Position numbers and translations under genes: made by a program
In this document: piece by piece, positions 52,131-60,589 of the stretch
Position numbering within the stretch: the stretch's first letter is position 1
Layout of the letters: each line of letters opens with the position of its first letter
NCBI GenBank assembly: GCA_964412555.1
Contig: CAYPPG010000006.1
Coordinates: 62,001-126,000 of the forward strand
Origin: CAYPPG01 sp964412555
GTDB lineage: Bacteria; Hinthialibacterota; Hinthialibacteria; Hinthialibacterales; Hinthialibacteraceae
Direction: 5' to 3'
Length of the DNA: 64,000 bases
The notes under the pieces: model-generated
Told to the model about the DNA's origin: nothing
What the model saw: only the letters and a program-made list of their open reading frames with translations
Database searches by the model: none

Positions 52131-53351
52131 ATGGTCGATGAAAAAACGAATGGCAAGACGCCCAAACTAGACCAGTTAAACAAAGGACCTTGGCCTAGTT
52201 TCGTCAAGGAAATTAAACGGGCGGCCGAAAAGAATCCAATGTGTCAAGGATTGTTGGAGCAGCTTGAGTTGTCCTATGAAGAAAAAATCGGGCACTGGAA
52301 ACATGGTGGTATTGTAGGTGTATTTGGGTATGGCGGCGGCGTAATTGGCCGGTATTCGGATGTTCCGGATAAATTTCCGGATGTCGCTCATTTCCATACG
52401 ATGCGTATCAATATGCCGGCAGCATGGTTCTATAGCACGGATGCGCTTCGGAAATTATGTGATATTTGGGAAAAGCATGGTTCCGGTCTTTTGAACATGC
52501 ATGGTTCCACCGGAGATATCATCTTTTTAGGAACGGTAACGGATGAATTGGAACCGACATTCGCGGCATTGACGGAAGCCGGCTTCGACTTGGGAGGATC
52601 CGGATCGGATGTCCGGACTCCGAGTTGTTGTGTGGGACCCGCCCGCTGTGAATGGGCTTGCTATGATACGTTGAATGCATGTTATGATATTACAATGCAT
52701 TATCAGGATGAACTTCACCGCCCGGCGTTTCCGTACAAATTTAAGTTCAAATTTGCGGGATGCCCCAACGATTGTGTCGCGTCGGTCGCTCGCGCGGATA
52801 TGTCAGTCATTGGAACCTGGAGAGACGAAATTCAAGTCGATGCCGATGCCGTAAGAGAATATGCGGACAAAGGCTTGGATATTCAAAAGGATGTTTGCGG
52901 AAATTGTCCCGCCAAATGCATGGAATGGGATGGCAATACGCTTGAAATCGACAATTCTCTCTGCCGCCGATGTATGCATTGCATCAATGTGATGCCGAAA
53001 GCACTTCGGCCGGGGAAAGACCGTGGCGCATGTCTCATGATTGGCTCGAAAGCTCCAATCGTGGAAGGGGCGTTACTTTCGTCCGTCTTGGTTCCTTTCA
53101 TAAAGATGGAGCCTCCTTATGAAGAAATAAAAGATTTAGTGGAAAAAATGCACGATATCTGGTGTGAAGAAGGAAAGAATCGTGAGCGAATCGGTGAGTT
53201 CATCCAGCGTGTCGGATTGGGGAACTTCTTGGAAGCCATCGAAGTGGAACCGAGTCCGTACATGGTTGAACATCCGAGAGACAATCCTTATGTCTTCTAT
53301 GAGGAATATTACGAAGAAGGCGACGATGAGGATGAAGAGGAAGACGAATAG
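52131..53351 (+). CDS. dsrA: Dissimilatory sulfite reductase alpha subunit
   Basis: The start is ATG 52131, because GGGAGG lies 11 nt upstream; a 41-codon extension to 52008 has no such site. The 406-residue subunit carries the siroheme-[4Fe-4S] ligands C167/C173 in SCCVGPARCEWACYD and C211/C215 in GCPNDC, plus a ferredoxin domain (C256, C259, C263, C278, C281, C284). With DsrB it reduces sulfite and loads the sulfur on DsrC as a trisulfide. Length and motifs are those of reductive bacterial-type DsrA. The last residues (YEEYYEEGDDEDEEEDE) form a strongly acidic tail that I do not associate with DsrA. It lies 274 nt after dsrL. Confidence 0.95.
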   Translation: MVDEKTNGKTPKLDQLNKGPWPSFVKEIKRAAEKNPMCQGLLEQLELSYEEKIGHWKHGGIVGVFGYGGGVIGRYSDVPDKFPDVAHFHTMRINMPAAWFYSTDALRKLCDIWEKHGSGLLNMHGSTGDIIFLGTVTDELEPTFAALTEAGFDLGGSGSDVRTPSCCVGPARCEWACYDTLNACYDITMHYQDELHRPAFPYKFKFKFAGCPNDCVASVARADMSVIGTWRDEIQVDADAVREYADKGLDIQKDVCGNCPAKCMEWDGNTLEIDNSLCRRCMHCINVMPKALRPGKDRGACLMIGSKAPIVEGALLSSVLVPFIKMEPPYEEIKDLVEKMHDIWCEEGKNRERIGEFIQRVGLGNFLEAIEVEPSPYMVEHPRDNPYVFYEEYYEEGDDEDEEEDE

Positions 53352-53416
53352 TTCTTTCTGTTTCCATTGAAAAAAGTAAATCAAGTAACTTACAATAGAG
53401 AATAGGAGGCTGACAG

Positions 53417-54499
53417 ATGTCCCAAGAAGCAACAAAACGAGTGACCGATATTGGTCCTCCTCATTATGAAAAATACCTTCCGGAAATTGTCAAAAAGAAT
53501 TATGGCAAGTGGCTCTATCATGAGATTTTGAAGCCGGGTGTCATGGTTCATGTGGCCGAAAGTGGTGACAAACTTTTTACGGTGCGGGCTGCAAATCCGC
53601 GGTTGGTCAGTGTCTATACGATTCGTGATATGTGTGATTTGGCGGATAAATATTGCAATGGAAATCTGCGTTTTACCAGCCGGAACAATATTGAATTTCT
53701 TTTAACGGATGAATCGAATATCGAGCCGCTTGTCGCCGATTTGAAAAAAATGGATTTTCCGGTAGGCGGTCTTGGAAATTCTATTTCCAATATTGTTCAT
53801 ACGCAGGGATGGGTACACTGCCATTCGGCGGCGACGGATGCATCGGGGATCGTGAAGAATGTCATGGATGCTTTGTGTGACAAATTCGAATCGATGGAGC
53901 TTCCCGGCAAAATTCGAATTGCATTGGCCTGTTGTTTGAACATGTGCGGGGCGGTTCACTGTTCCGACATCGCGATTTTGGGAGTTCACCGCCGGCCGCC
54001 GCGAGTGAATCACGACACGTTGAATAAAATTTGTGAAATCCCGAACGTTGTGGCTTCCTGCCCGACAGCGGCGATTCGTCCGGCTACGGTGGATGGGAAA
54101 CCTTCCGTCGAGGTCAATGAAGATTTGTGTATGTTCTGTGCGAACTGTTACACGGTCTGTCCCTCGATGCCGCTGAACGATCCTCTCAATGACGGAGTGT
54201 CGATTTGGGTCGGTGGAAAGGTTTCCAATGCGCGCCACGAACCGATGTTCTCGAAACTGGCAGTACCGTTTTTGCCCAATAACCCGCCCCATTGGCCGGA
54301 AGTGGTGGAAGCCGTGACGAACATAGTCGACCTGTGGTCAAAGAATGCGAAAAAATTCGAGCGAATCGGTGAATGGATTGAACGAATCGGCTGGCCGCGG
54401 TTCTTTGAATTGACCGGTATCGAGTTCCAGAAAGAACATATCGATGATTTCAAACATGCCGGTTTATCCTATAAACGTTCCGCTCATTTACGATTCTGA
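53417..54499 (+). CDS. dsrB: Dissimilatory sulfite reductase beta subunit
   Basis: The 360-residue subunit has the DsrB segments TQGWVHCHSAATDASG, ALACCLNMCGAVHCSDIAIL (siroheme-[4Fe-4S] ligands) and a ferredoxin insertion (EDLCMFCANCYTVCPSMP). AGGAGG lies before the ATG. It is 65 nt after dsrA, and DsrA2B2 is the functional enzyme. The sequence style is reductive type, supported by dsrD immediately downstream. Confidence 0.96.
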   Translation: MSQEATKRVTDIGPPHYEKYLPEIVKKNYGKWLYHEILKPGVMVHVAESGDKLFTVRAANPRLVSVYTIRDMCDLADKYCNGNLRFTSRNNIEFLLTDESNIEPLVADLKKMDFPVGGLGNSISNIVHTQGWVHCHSAATDASGIVKNVMDALCDKFESMELPGKIRIALACCLNMCGAVHCSDIAILGVHRRPPRVNHDTLNKICEIPNVVASCPTAAIRPATVDGKPSVEVNEDLCMFCANCYTVCPSMPLNDPLNDGVSIWVGGKVSNARHEPMFSKLAVPFLPNNPPHWPEVVEAVTNIVDLWSKNAKKFERIGEWIERIGWPRFFELTGIEFQKEHIDDFKHAGLSYKRSAHLRF

Positions 54500-54511
54500 C
54501 GAGGTGATAAA

Positions 54512-54766
54512 ATGGCTGATGAATTGACAGTAGACCAAGTTGCGGATGCCATGTACAAAATGGTGGCGGATGCACAAGGGCAGAAGAAACTGAAACCGAT
54601 GGACTTGCAGAAGGCGATGATCGATTATTTTGGAAAAGATCGATGTGACAAAAAACTCTGCAAGCTGGCGATCCGGGAACTGATTGAATCCGGACGGTGT
54701 GTCTATAGTTACTTCGGCGGTTCGTTCATCGAATTACCGCATGAAGAAGGCGCATCGAAAGGCTGA
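54512..54766 (+). CDS. dsrD: DsrD winged-helix protein
   Basis: The 84-residue protein matches DsrD (QVADAMYKMVADAQGQKKLK, LCKLAIRELIESGRCVYSYF). DsrD has a winged-helix fold and is reported to activate DsrAB allosterically. It is a marker of sulfite/sulfate reducers and rare in sulfur oxidisers. GAGGTGA precedes the ATG; the gene is 12 nt after dsrB. Confidence 0.95.
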   Translation: MADELTVDQVADAMYKMVADAQGQKKLKPMDLQKAMIDYFGKDRCDKKLCKLAIRELIESGRCVYSYFGGSFIELPHEEGASKG

Positions 54767-54806
54767 GGAATGATAACTAGGGATGAGTAGGCCGCAAGGT
54801 GATGGG

Positions 54807-56228
54807 ATGAAGAAGTGCCCGAGAGTTGTCTTGGCTGGATTACGCGGTGGTTCCGGGAAAACCGTGGTAACTCTTGGTTTGATCGGTGCTTTGCGTAATC
54901 GGGGACGACCCGTTTCGCCTTTTAAGAAAGGGCCGGATTATATCGATCCTCAATGGATTACCCTTGCGGCTGATCGGCCCTGCCGAAATCTGGATGCCTT
55001 TTTCATGGAGAAGGAGTGCATCCTGAATTCGGTCGTTTCTCATACGAAACTGGAGGACATTGCTGTTATCGAAGGGAATCGCGGATTGTATGACGGCATG
55101 GACGAAGCCGGTACGTTCAGTACGGCGGAATTGGCGGTCATGCTCGATGCCCCGGTGATGTTGGTGGTGGATTGTACGAAAACGACGCGTACAATTGCCG
55201 CTATGGTGTTGGGCTGCAAGATGATGAATCCGAACGTGAAACTCGGTGGAGTTATCTTGAACCAAGTCGCGCGAAAACGGCAAGAAGAAGTCATTCGTTC
55301 CGCTGTGGAGGAGGTTACCAGTGTTCCCGTTGTGGGAGCGATTCCTCGGATTCCCGACTTCGGTTTCGAGGAACGACATTTGGGATTGTATCCGCCGGCG
55401 GAATTTCCCGGTGCGGATTCGCTGCTTGCGGATGTGACGTCTCGTATTGAAGCCGCTGTGGATATTGAATCCGTGATCCGGATAGCCGAATCGACAGGAT
55501 CTCTTTCGGATATTCCCATCATTGCGGAGGGGAAAAAGCCAGTGGAGGATGCGGTTCGAATCGGCGTGTTTCGGGATTCCGCTTTTCACTTCTATTATCC
55601 GGAGAATCTTGAGGCTTTGCAGCGTTTTGGCGGTGAAGTCGTTGAGATCAGCGCGTTGAGGAATTCGACGCTTCCTGAAGTGGATGCGGTCTATATCGGT
55701 GGCGGTTTTCCCGAATCTCATGCGGAACGGCTGTCTGCGAATCGGGAGTTTCGAAACAGTTTGCTGCATGAGATCGAAAAAGGGCTTCCCGTCATCGCCG
55801 AATGTGGCGGGTTGATTTATCTGGGAGAAGCGCTGGATATCGAGGAGCGATCGTATCCGATGACCGGGGTGTTTCCCGTGAAATTTGCACTGTCTTCGCG
55901 CCCGCAAGGACATGGATATACCGTGGTTGAAACGGACGTGGAGAATCCCTATTTTCCGAAGGGATCGGTTCTTCGCGGCCATGAATTTCGATACGCGAAG
56001 GTTTTGCAGTGCCATCACGATATGAAACAAACGGCATTTCGTGTATGCCGTGGGTACGGCTTTGACGGAGAGCGGGATGGATTGCTGTACAAGAATGTCG
56101 TAGCTTCCTTTTGTCACCACCATGCTTCGGGAACAGATATCTGGGCGGAACAATTGGTGCGCTTGGCTCATTCCCGGCGGCGGGAAAGGAAGCGGACGGT
56201 AGAAGTCAATTCAGGGACCTATGGATGA
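54807..56228 (+). CDS. dsrN: DsrN, siroheme amidase (CobB/CbiA-type)
   Basis: The ATG at 54807 is preferred because AAGGTG lies 6 nt upstream; an ATG at 54783 would add eight residues. The 473-residue protein has a P-loop (VVLAGLRGGSGKTVVTLG), a DTBS-like ATPase domain with KKGPDYIDPQW and AVIEGNRGLYDGMDE, and a glutamine amidotransferase domain (YIGGGFPESHAERL; catalytic Cys in IAECGGLIYLGEAL). DsrN amidates siroheme to siro-amide for DsrAB. A cobyrinic acid a,c-diamide synthase is the alternative, but context favours DsrN. Confidence 0.93.
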   Translation: MKKCPRVVLAGLRGGSGKTVVTLGLIGALRNRGRPVSPFKKGPDYIDPQWITLAADRPCRNLDAFFMEKECILNSVVSHTKLEDIAVIEGNRGLYDGMDEAGTFSTAELAVMLDAPVMLVVDCTKTTRTIAAMVLGCKMMNPNVKLGGVILNQVARKRQEEVIRSAVEEVTSVPVVGAIPRIPDFGFEERHLGLYPPAEFPGADSLLADVTSRIEAAVDIESVIRIAESTGSLSDIPIIAEGKKPVEDAVRIGVFRDSAFHFYYPENLEALQRFGGEVVEISALRNSTLPEVDAVYIGGGFPESHAERLSANREFRNSLLHEIEKGLPVIAECGGLIYLGEALDIEERSYPMTGVFPVKFALSSRPQGHGYTVVETDVENPYFPKGSVLRGHEFRYAKVLQCHHDMKQTAFRVCRGYGFDGERDGLLYKNVVASFCHHHASGTDIWAEQLVRLAHSRRRERKRTVEVNSGTYG

Positions 56229-56340
56229 TACCAGGGATTCTGTCTTTATTAAAAACGTAAAAGACATCGTTATGATGTTGTAGAAATCCCGTCCATCTAT
56301 TCGAGTAGAAATAGTTGGGCGAAAAATGGATGGAGGAAAA

Positions 56341-56658
56341 ATGGCAACGATAGAACTGGCTGGAAAACAATTCGAAATCGATGAAGATGGTTTCATTCAA
56401 GACGCAACGGACTGGGACGAAGCGGTGGCAGCAGCAATCGCGCCGACCGAAGGTGTTGACAATATGACGGAAGAACACTGGGTCGTCGTGAAGTTCATCC
56501 GAAATTATTACAAAGAATTCGGTGTCGCTCCCATGATCCGGAAACTGTGTAAAGAAACCAAAATGGATCTGAAAAAGATCTATGAACTCTTTCCTTCCGG
56601 TCCGGCAAAAGGCGCGTGTAAAATCGCCGGATTGCCCAAACCGACCGGGTGTGTGTAA
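56341..56658 (+). CDS. dsrC: DsrC sulfur carrier protein
   Basis: The start is ATG 56341, with TGGAGG upstream. The 105-residue protein has both redox cysteines of functional DsrC, C93 and C104, in GACKIAGLPKPTGCV, separated by ten residues with the second one before the last residue. This separates it from TusE-like proteins, which lack one Cys. DsrC receives sulfur from sulfite as a trisulfide, which DsrMKJOP then reduces. The gene is separated from dsrN by 112 nt that contain a TATGAT -10-like hexamer at 56271-56276 without a good -35, and is followed by a strong stem-loop. Confidence 0.96.
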   Translation: MATIELAGKQFEIDEDGFIQDATDWDEAVAAAIAPTEGVDNMTEEHWVVVKFIRNYYKEFGVAPMIRKLCKETKMDLKKIYELFPSGPAKGACKIAGLPKPTGCV

Positions 56659-56676
56659 GAATGAGTCTATAAACCA

Positions 56677-56711
56677 GGTGAAGATGGGAACAGTGAATTC
56701 CTATCTTCACC
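56677..56711 (+). other. Strong stem-loop after dsrC
   Basis: GGTGAAGAT (56677-56685) and ATCTTCACC (56703-56711) form a perfect 9-bp stem; GGAA and TTCC pair inside it. No U run follows, so it probably stabilises or processes the dsrC mRNA, in keeping with the high DsrC levels seen in sulfite reducers, rather than stopping transcription. Confidence 0.6.
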
Positions 56712-56849
56712 CGGTGGACGGTTCGTTAAAAAAATCCCCAGCAGATTGAATTCTGAAGTTGATTGTGGATCAACGGGGTACTCTTTATTTTCTCCTGGCG
56801 GTTTTTTCAGAAGCATGGGTGGATCACGGGAGAAATGTTAGTTAATTAA

Positions 56850-57473
56850 ATGACTATATCATTTTCGGAAATGGGTTGGTTGAGTATGCAAGAAGAAAGT
56901 CCATTACATAATTTGCTGTGTCAAAAACGTTCGATGATCCTTTCGGCGTGGTTGAATCAGATGATTCAAGCGTATCCACCCGATGCCGTTCCTTTCTTGA
57001 AAAACGAGAAAGATCAGTTTGCCAATCCGGTTGGATATACCCTTGCACAGGAAAGCGAGGCGTTATTTCAGGATCTTCTCAAGGGAAGAGAGGCGTTGGA
57101 GTCTTCCTCCTCTCTCGAAGCAATCATTCGAATCAAGGCGGTTCAGGATTTCTCGGCAGGTACAGCGGTGTCGTTTGTGTTTGTTTTGAAAGATGTCATT
57201 CGTGAAACGCTGAGTGAGGAATTATCATCGGTCAGCATTCTTGAGGAGTTGCTGGAGTTTGAATCTCTCATCGATCGGCTTGGGATGATGGCATTCGATG
57301 AATATTCGAAATGCCGGGAACGGATTTATGAAATCAAAGCCAATCAAATGACCCATCGGACGTTCAAATTACTCGAAAGAGCCAAGTTGGTTTGTGAGAG
57401 TGAGGAACAGGAAGACGGGGAAGAGTTTGGTTGTAGTTATTCTATGAATGGTAATGGAGGAATTGGCAAATGA
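56850..57473 (+). CDS. RsbRD_N-like protein in the dsr operon
   Basis: The 207-residue helical protein resembles the N-terminal domain of RsbR/RsbD co-antagonists (RsbRD_N), with the pattern LLCQKRSMILSAWLNQMIQA and LFQDLLKGREALESS. Similar proteins are known directly before dsrM in other sulfite/sulfate reducers. The STAS output domain of RsbR is absent, so it is likely not a stressosome member but may bind DsrM or DsrK. It overlaps dsrM by 4 nt. The start at 56850 is uncertain; an internal ATG at 56886 is possible. A typical stressosome role is not supported. Confidence 0.75.
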   Translation: MTISFSEMGWLSMQEESPLHNLLCQKRSMILSAWLNQMIQAYPPDAVPFLKNEKDQFANPVGYTLAQESEALFQDLLKGREALESSSSLEAIIRIKAVQDFSAGTAVSFVFVLKDVIRETLSEELSSVSILEELLEFESLIDRLGMMAFDEYSKCRERIYEIKANQMTHRTFKLLERAKLVCESEEQEDGEEFGCSYSMNGNGGIGK

Positions 57474-58501
57474 GCGCCGTGAGTTCCCTCTTTGAATCCA
57501 AAAAACAGATCGCGATCACAGCAGTGGTTTTGCTGGTTGTACTGTTGATCCTATGGGCGGTCGGGTGGTTATCGATTCTGTTTCGCGGAGTATTCGGATT
57601 GATCATTCCCTACATTGCGCTTGCCTTGTTTCTTGGCGGAATTGTCTATCGTGTCGTGCAATGGGCGAAGGCCCCTGTCCCCTTTCGCATTCCGACAACG
57701 TGTGGGCAGCAACAATCCTTGCCCTGGTTCCGTTCGAACAAATTGGACAATCCGCATGGCACACTGAGTGTCATTGGGAGGATGCTGCTCGAGGTGTTGC
57801 TATTTCGGTCCCTCTTTCGGAATACAAAAGTGGAATTGAAAAGCGGACCGAAACTGGTATATGGATCGGAAAAATTATTGTGGCTAGGGGCGTTGGCATT
57901 TCACTGGACGTTTCTAATCATTATTTTAAGGCATTTTCGATTTTTTCTGGAACCCGTTCCCTTCTTTGTCGATGGGCTGCAATCCGTGGATGGATTTCTG
58001 CAAATCGGGGTTCCGATTCTCTACATGACCGATGTCGTGATTGTGGCGGCGTTGACGTTTTTAGTTTTGCGAAGATTGTTCGATTCGAAACTTCGATATA
58101 TCTCACTTCCCGCCGATTATTTTCCGTTATTGTTGATTCTCGGGATTGTCTTGACCGGAATCTTGATGCGATACACTCCTGCGAAAGCGGATCTGGTCGG
58201 GGCGAAGCAATTGGCACTCGGGCTTTTGAGTTTTCATCCGGTGTTACCGGAGGGGATCGGAATCATGTTTTACCTGCATTTATTCCTGGTTTGCCTGTTG
58301 ATCGCTTATTTCCCGTTTAGCAAATTGACGCATATGGTGGGAGTTTTCTTAAGTCCAACGCGAAACATGGCAAATAACAATCGCATAATCCGGCATGTGA
58401 ATCCATGGAATTATCCGGTTGCTGTTCATACATACGAAGAATGGGAAGAAGAGTTTAAAGAAAAACTCAAATCTTCGGGATACCCTTTGGACAAAGAATA
58501 A
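57470..58501 (+). CDS. dsrM: DsrM, membrane cytochrome b of DsrMKJOP
   Basis: The 343-residue protein has about six membrane segments, with a NarI-like cytochrome b core containing histidines in ALAFHWTFLIIILRHFRFF and IMFYLHLFLVCLLIAYF. It oxidises menaquinol and passes electrons to DsrK. GGAGG precedes the start, which overlaps the preceding gene (ATGA). The C-terminal tail has HVNPWNYPVAVHTYEEWEEE, typical of DsrM. Confidence 0.93.
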   Translation: MSAVSSLFESKKQIAITAVVLLVVLLILWAVGWLSILFRGVFGLIIPYIALALFLGGIVYRVVQWAKAPVPFRIPTTCGQQQSLPWFRSNKLDNPHGTLSVIGRMLLEVLLFRSLFRNTKVELKSGPKLVYGSEKLLWLGALAFHWTFLIIILRHFRFFLEPVPFFVDGLQSVDGFLQIGVPILYMTDVVIVAALTFLVLRRLFDSKLRYISLPADYFPLLLILGIVLTGILMRYTPAKADLVGAKQLALGLLSFHPVLPEGIGIMFYLHLFLVCLLIAYFPFSKLTHMVGVFLSPTRNMANNNRIIRHVNPWNYPVAVHTYEEWEEEFKEKLKSSGYPLDKE

Positions 58502-58581
58502 GCAAGAAATGAAATCTTGACTATACATGGCCGGCTGCCGGCCGGTAGAAGAAATGACAATCCAAACAATGTGGGATTACG

Positions 58582-60213
58582 ATGTCAGAAAAAACTTTAA
58601 AACCTGAAGAAATGGCGAGGATTGATTACAAACCCCCGATTCGGGGATGGATGGATCCTCACGTGAATTTTAGTAGAAAAGGATCGTGGTGCTACAGCGC
58701 GGCGAAGAAAAACATCGAGTATCTGGGATTACCGAATCCGCGGGATTGGTCGCCGGCGGACGAGGATTGGAAACTTCCGGAAAACTGGAAGGAAATCATT
58801 CTCGAAGGCATCCGGGAGCGGATGGAGAAATACCGTTCCTTCCGTCTCTTTATGGATATCTGTGTCCGGTGCGGAGCCTGTGCGGATAAATGCCATTATT
58901 TCATCGGTTCCGGCGATCCGAAGAATATGCCGGTGTTGCGTGCGGAGCTGCTGCGCTCGATTTACCGGCAGGAATTTACGACGGCAGGGAAAATTTTAGG
59001 CCGTTTTGCCGGCGGGCGCGAATTGACCGTCGATGTGTTGAAAGAATGGTTTTACTATTTCTATCAATGCACCGAATGCCGGCGTTGTTCTGTGTTCTGT
59101 CCGTATGGGATCGATACGGCGGAAGTAACCATGCATGTGCGGGAACTTCTCAACTTGGTCGGTGTCAATATCAACTGGGTGCTCGAGCCGGTTGCCAATT
59201 GTTACCGGACGGGCAATCACTTGGGTGTTCCGCCTCATGCGTTCAAAGACAATGTCGAATTTGCCGTGGATGATCTGAAAGATATTATCGGCTTCGAAGT
59301 GAATGCTCCCATTCACAAGAAGGGAGCAGAAGTGCTTGTTATCGTGCCTTCGGCCGACTATTTCGCCAGTCCGCATTATTATACTTTCTTGGGCTACTTG
59401 GCGTTGTTCCATGAAATCGGCTTGGACTATACCTTCAGCGCCTATGCCTCCGAGGGAGGGAACTTCGGATTGTTCCAATCGCGGGAAATGATCAAGCGTC
59501 TCAATGCGAAAATGTATGCGGAAGCCAAGCGGTTGGGGGTAAAATGGATTCTCGGCTGTGAGTGCGGCCATATGTGGCGTGTCGTTCATCAATATATGGA
59601 TACATTGAACGGGCCGGCTGACTTTCTCGAGGTTCCCGTCTCGCCGATTACAGGCACGAAGTTCAAAAATGCCTCCTCTACGAAGATGGTTCATATCTGT
59701 GAGTTTACCTCCGATTTGATCTATCACAACAAAATCAAACTCGATCCCAGCCGAAACGATCATTGGCGCGTGACATTCCATGATTCTTGCAATCCGGCGC
59801 GGGCGATGGGATTGTTGGAAGAACCCCGGTATGTTCTCAAGAGTGTTTGCAACAATTTCTTTGAAATGCCGGAAAATACCATTCGGGAACAAACATTCTG
59901 CTGTGGCAGCGGTGCGGGTCTGGGCACCGACGAAAACATGGAAATGCGATTGCGTGGTGGATTGCCTAGAGCCAATGCGGTGAAATATGTGAACGAAAAA
60001 CACGACGTGAATATATTGACCTGCATTTGCGCAATTGATAAGGCGACCTTACCACCGTTGCTCGAGTATTGGGTGCCCGGTGTCGAAGTCGGCGGAATTC
60101 ATGAATTGGTCGGGAATGCCCTGGTCATGAAAGGGGAGCAGCCGCGTGAGACCGATTTACGTGGTCAACCCCTGCAGACAAAAGAGGAGGAGGAGGTAAG
60201 CCAGGATGTATGA
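58582..60213 (+). CDS. dsrK: DsrK, HdrD-like iron-sulfur subunit
   Basis: The 543-residue protein has two [4Fe-4S] motifs (CVRCGACADKCHYF and CTECRRCSVFCPYG) and two CCG-type segments (GCECGHMW and SCNPARAM ... FCCGSGAGL), which form the special cubane that cleaves the DsrC trisulfide, as HdrD cleaves CoM-S-S-CoB. It forms the catalytic part of DsrMKJOP at the cytoplasmic side. It lies 80 nt after dsrM and overlaps dsrJ by 8 nt. Confidence 0.95.
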   Translation: MSEKTLKPEEMARIDYKPPIRGWMDPHVNFSRKGSWCYSAAKKNIEYLGLPNPRDWSPADEDWKLPENWKEIILEGIRERMEKYRSFRLFMDICVRCGACADKCHYFIGSGDPKNMPVLRAELLRSIYRQEFTTAGKILGRFAGGRELTVDVLKEWFYYFYQCTECRRCSVFCPYGIDTAEVTMHVRELLNLVGVNINWVLEPVANCYRTGNHLGVPPHAFKDNVEFAVDDLKDIIGFEVNAPIHKKGAEVLVIVPSADYFASPHYYTFLGYLALFHEIGLDYTFSAYASEGGNFGLFQSREMIKRLNAKMYAEAKRLGVKWILGCECGHMWRVVHQYMDTLNGPADFLEVPVSPITGTKFKNASSTKMVHICEFTSDLIYHNKIKLDPSRNDHWRVTFHDSCNPARAMGLLEEPRYVLKSVCNNFFEMPENTIREQTFCCGSGAGLGTDENMEMRLRGGLPRANAVKYVNEKHDVNILTCICAIDKATLPPLLEYWVPGVEVGGIHELVGNALVMKGEQPRETDLRGQPLQTKEEEEVSQDV

Positions 60214-60589
60214 TGCCGGTAAAATCTCTTTGTTGATCATCGTGTTTTTGGCTATTTTTACGTTTCCGCTTTGGTATAACATCGCGAGCGGCAAAGCTTC
60301 TTACGTGCCGGAACCGGTTATAAATACGACGGAAGAAGAATGTGTCGAATCCGCTGAGTACATGCGTACCATGCATATGGATTTGTTGAACGAATGGCGG
60401 GATGAAGTGGTACGAAACAACAATCAAGTGTATATCTCGTCCAATGGCAAGCGATATACCATGAGTTTGACCAATACTTGTATGAAGTGCCATTCGAGTA
60501 AAACCGAGTTTTGCGATCAGTGCCATGATTATATTGATGTGAATCCATATTGCTGGGATTGCCACATCGAACCAAGGGAGAGTCAGTGA
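60206..60589 (+). CDS. dsrJ: DsrJ, triheme cytochrome c
   Basis: The 127-residue protein has an N-terminal membrane anchor (about 8-27) and three CxxCH heme motifs (CMKCH, CDQCH, CWDCH). Cys46 in TTEEECVESAEYM matches the conserved cysteine that is an axial ligand to one heme in studied DsrJ. It faces the periplasm in the DsrMKJOP complex. It overlaps both dsrK (8 nt) and dsrO (1 nt). Confidence 0.94.
   Translation: MYDAGKISLLIIVFLAIFTFPLWYNIASGKASYVPEPVINTTEEECVESAEYMRTMHMDLLNEWRDEVVRNNNQVYISSNGKRYTMSLTNTCMKCHSSKTEFCDQCHDYIDVNPYCWDCHIEPRESQ

Noticed and set aside
54840..56171. Long open frame of 443 codons on the minus strand across dsrN
   Set aside because: dsrN on the plus strand has clear P-loop and amidotransferase motifs. 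The antisense frame shows no domain and is rich in Arg, His and Ile as expected of a shadow frame.
58996..60003. Open frame of 335 codons antisense to dsrK
   Set aside because: dsrK has all family cysteine motifs; the opposite frame has no recognisable fold and no ribosome binding site.
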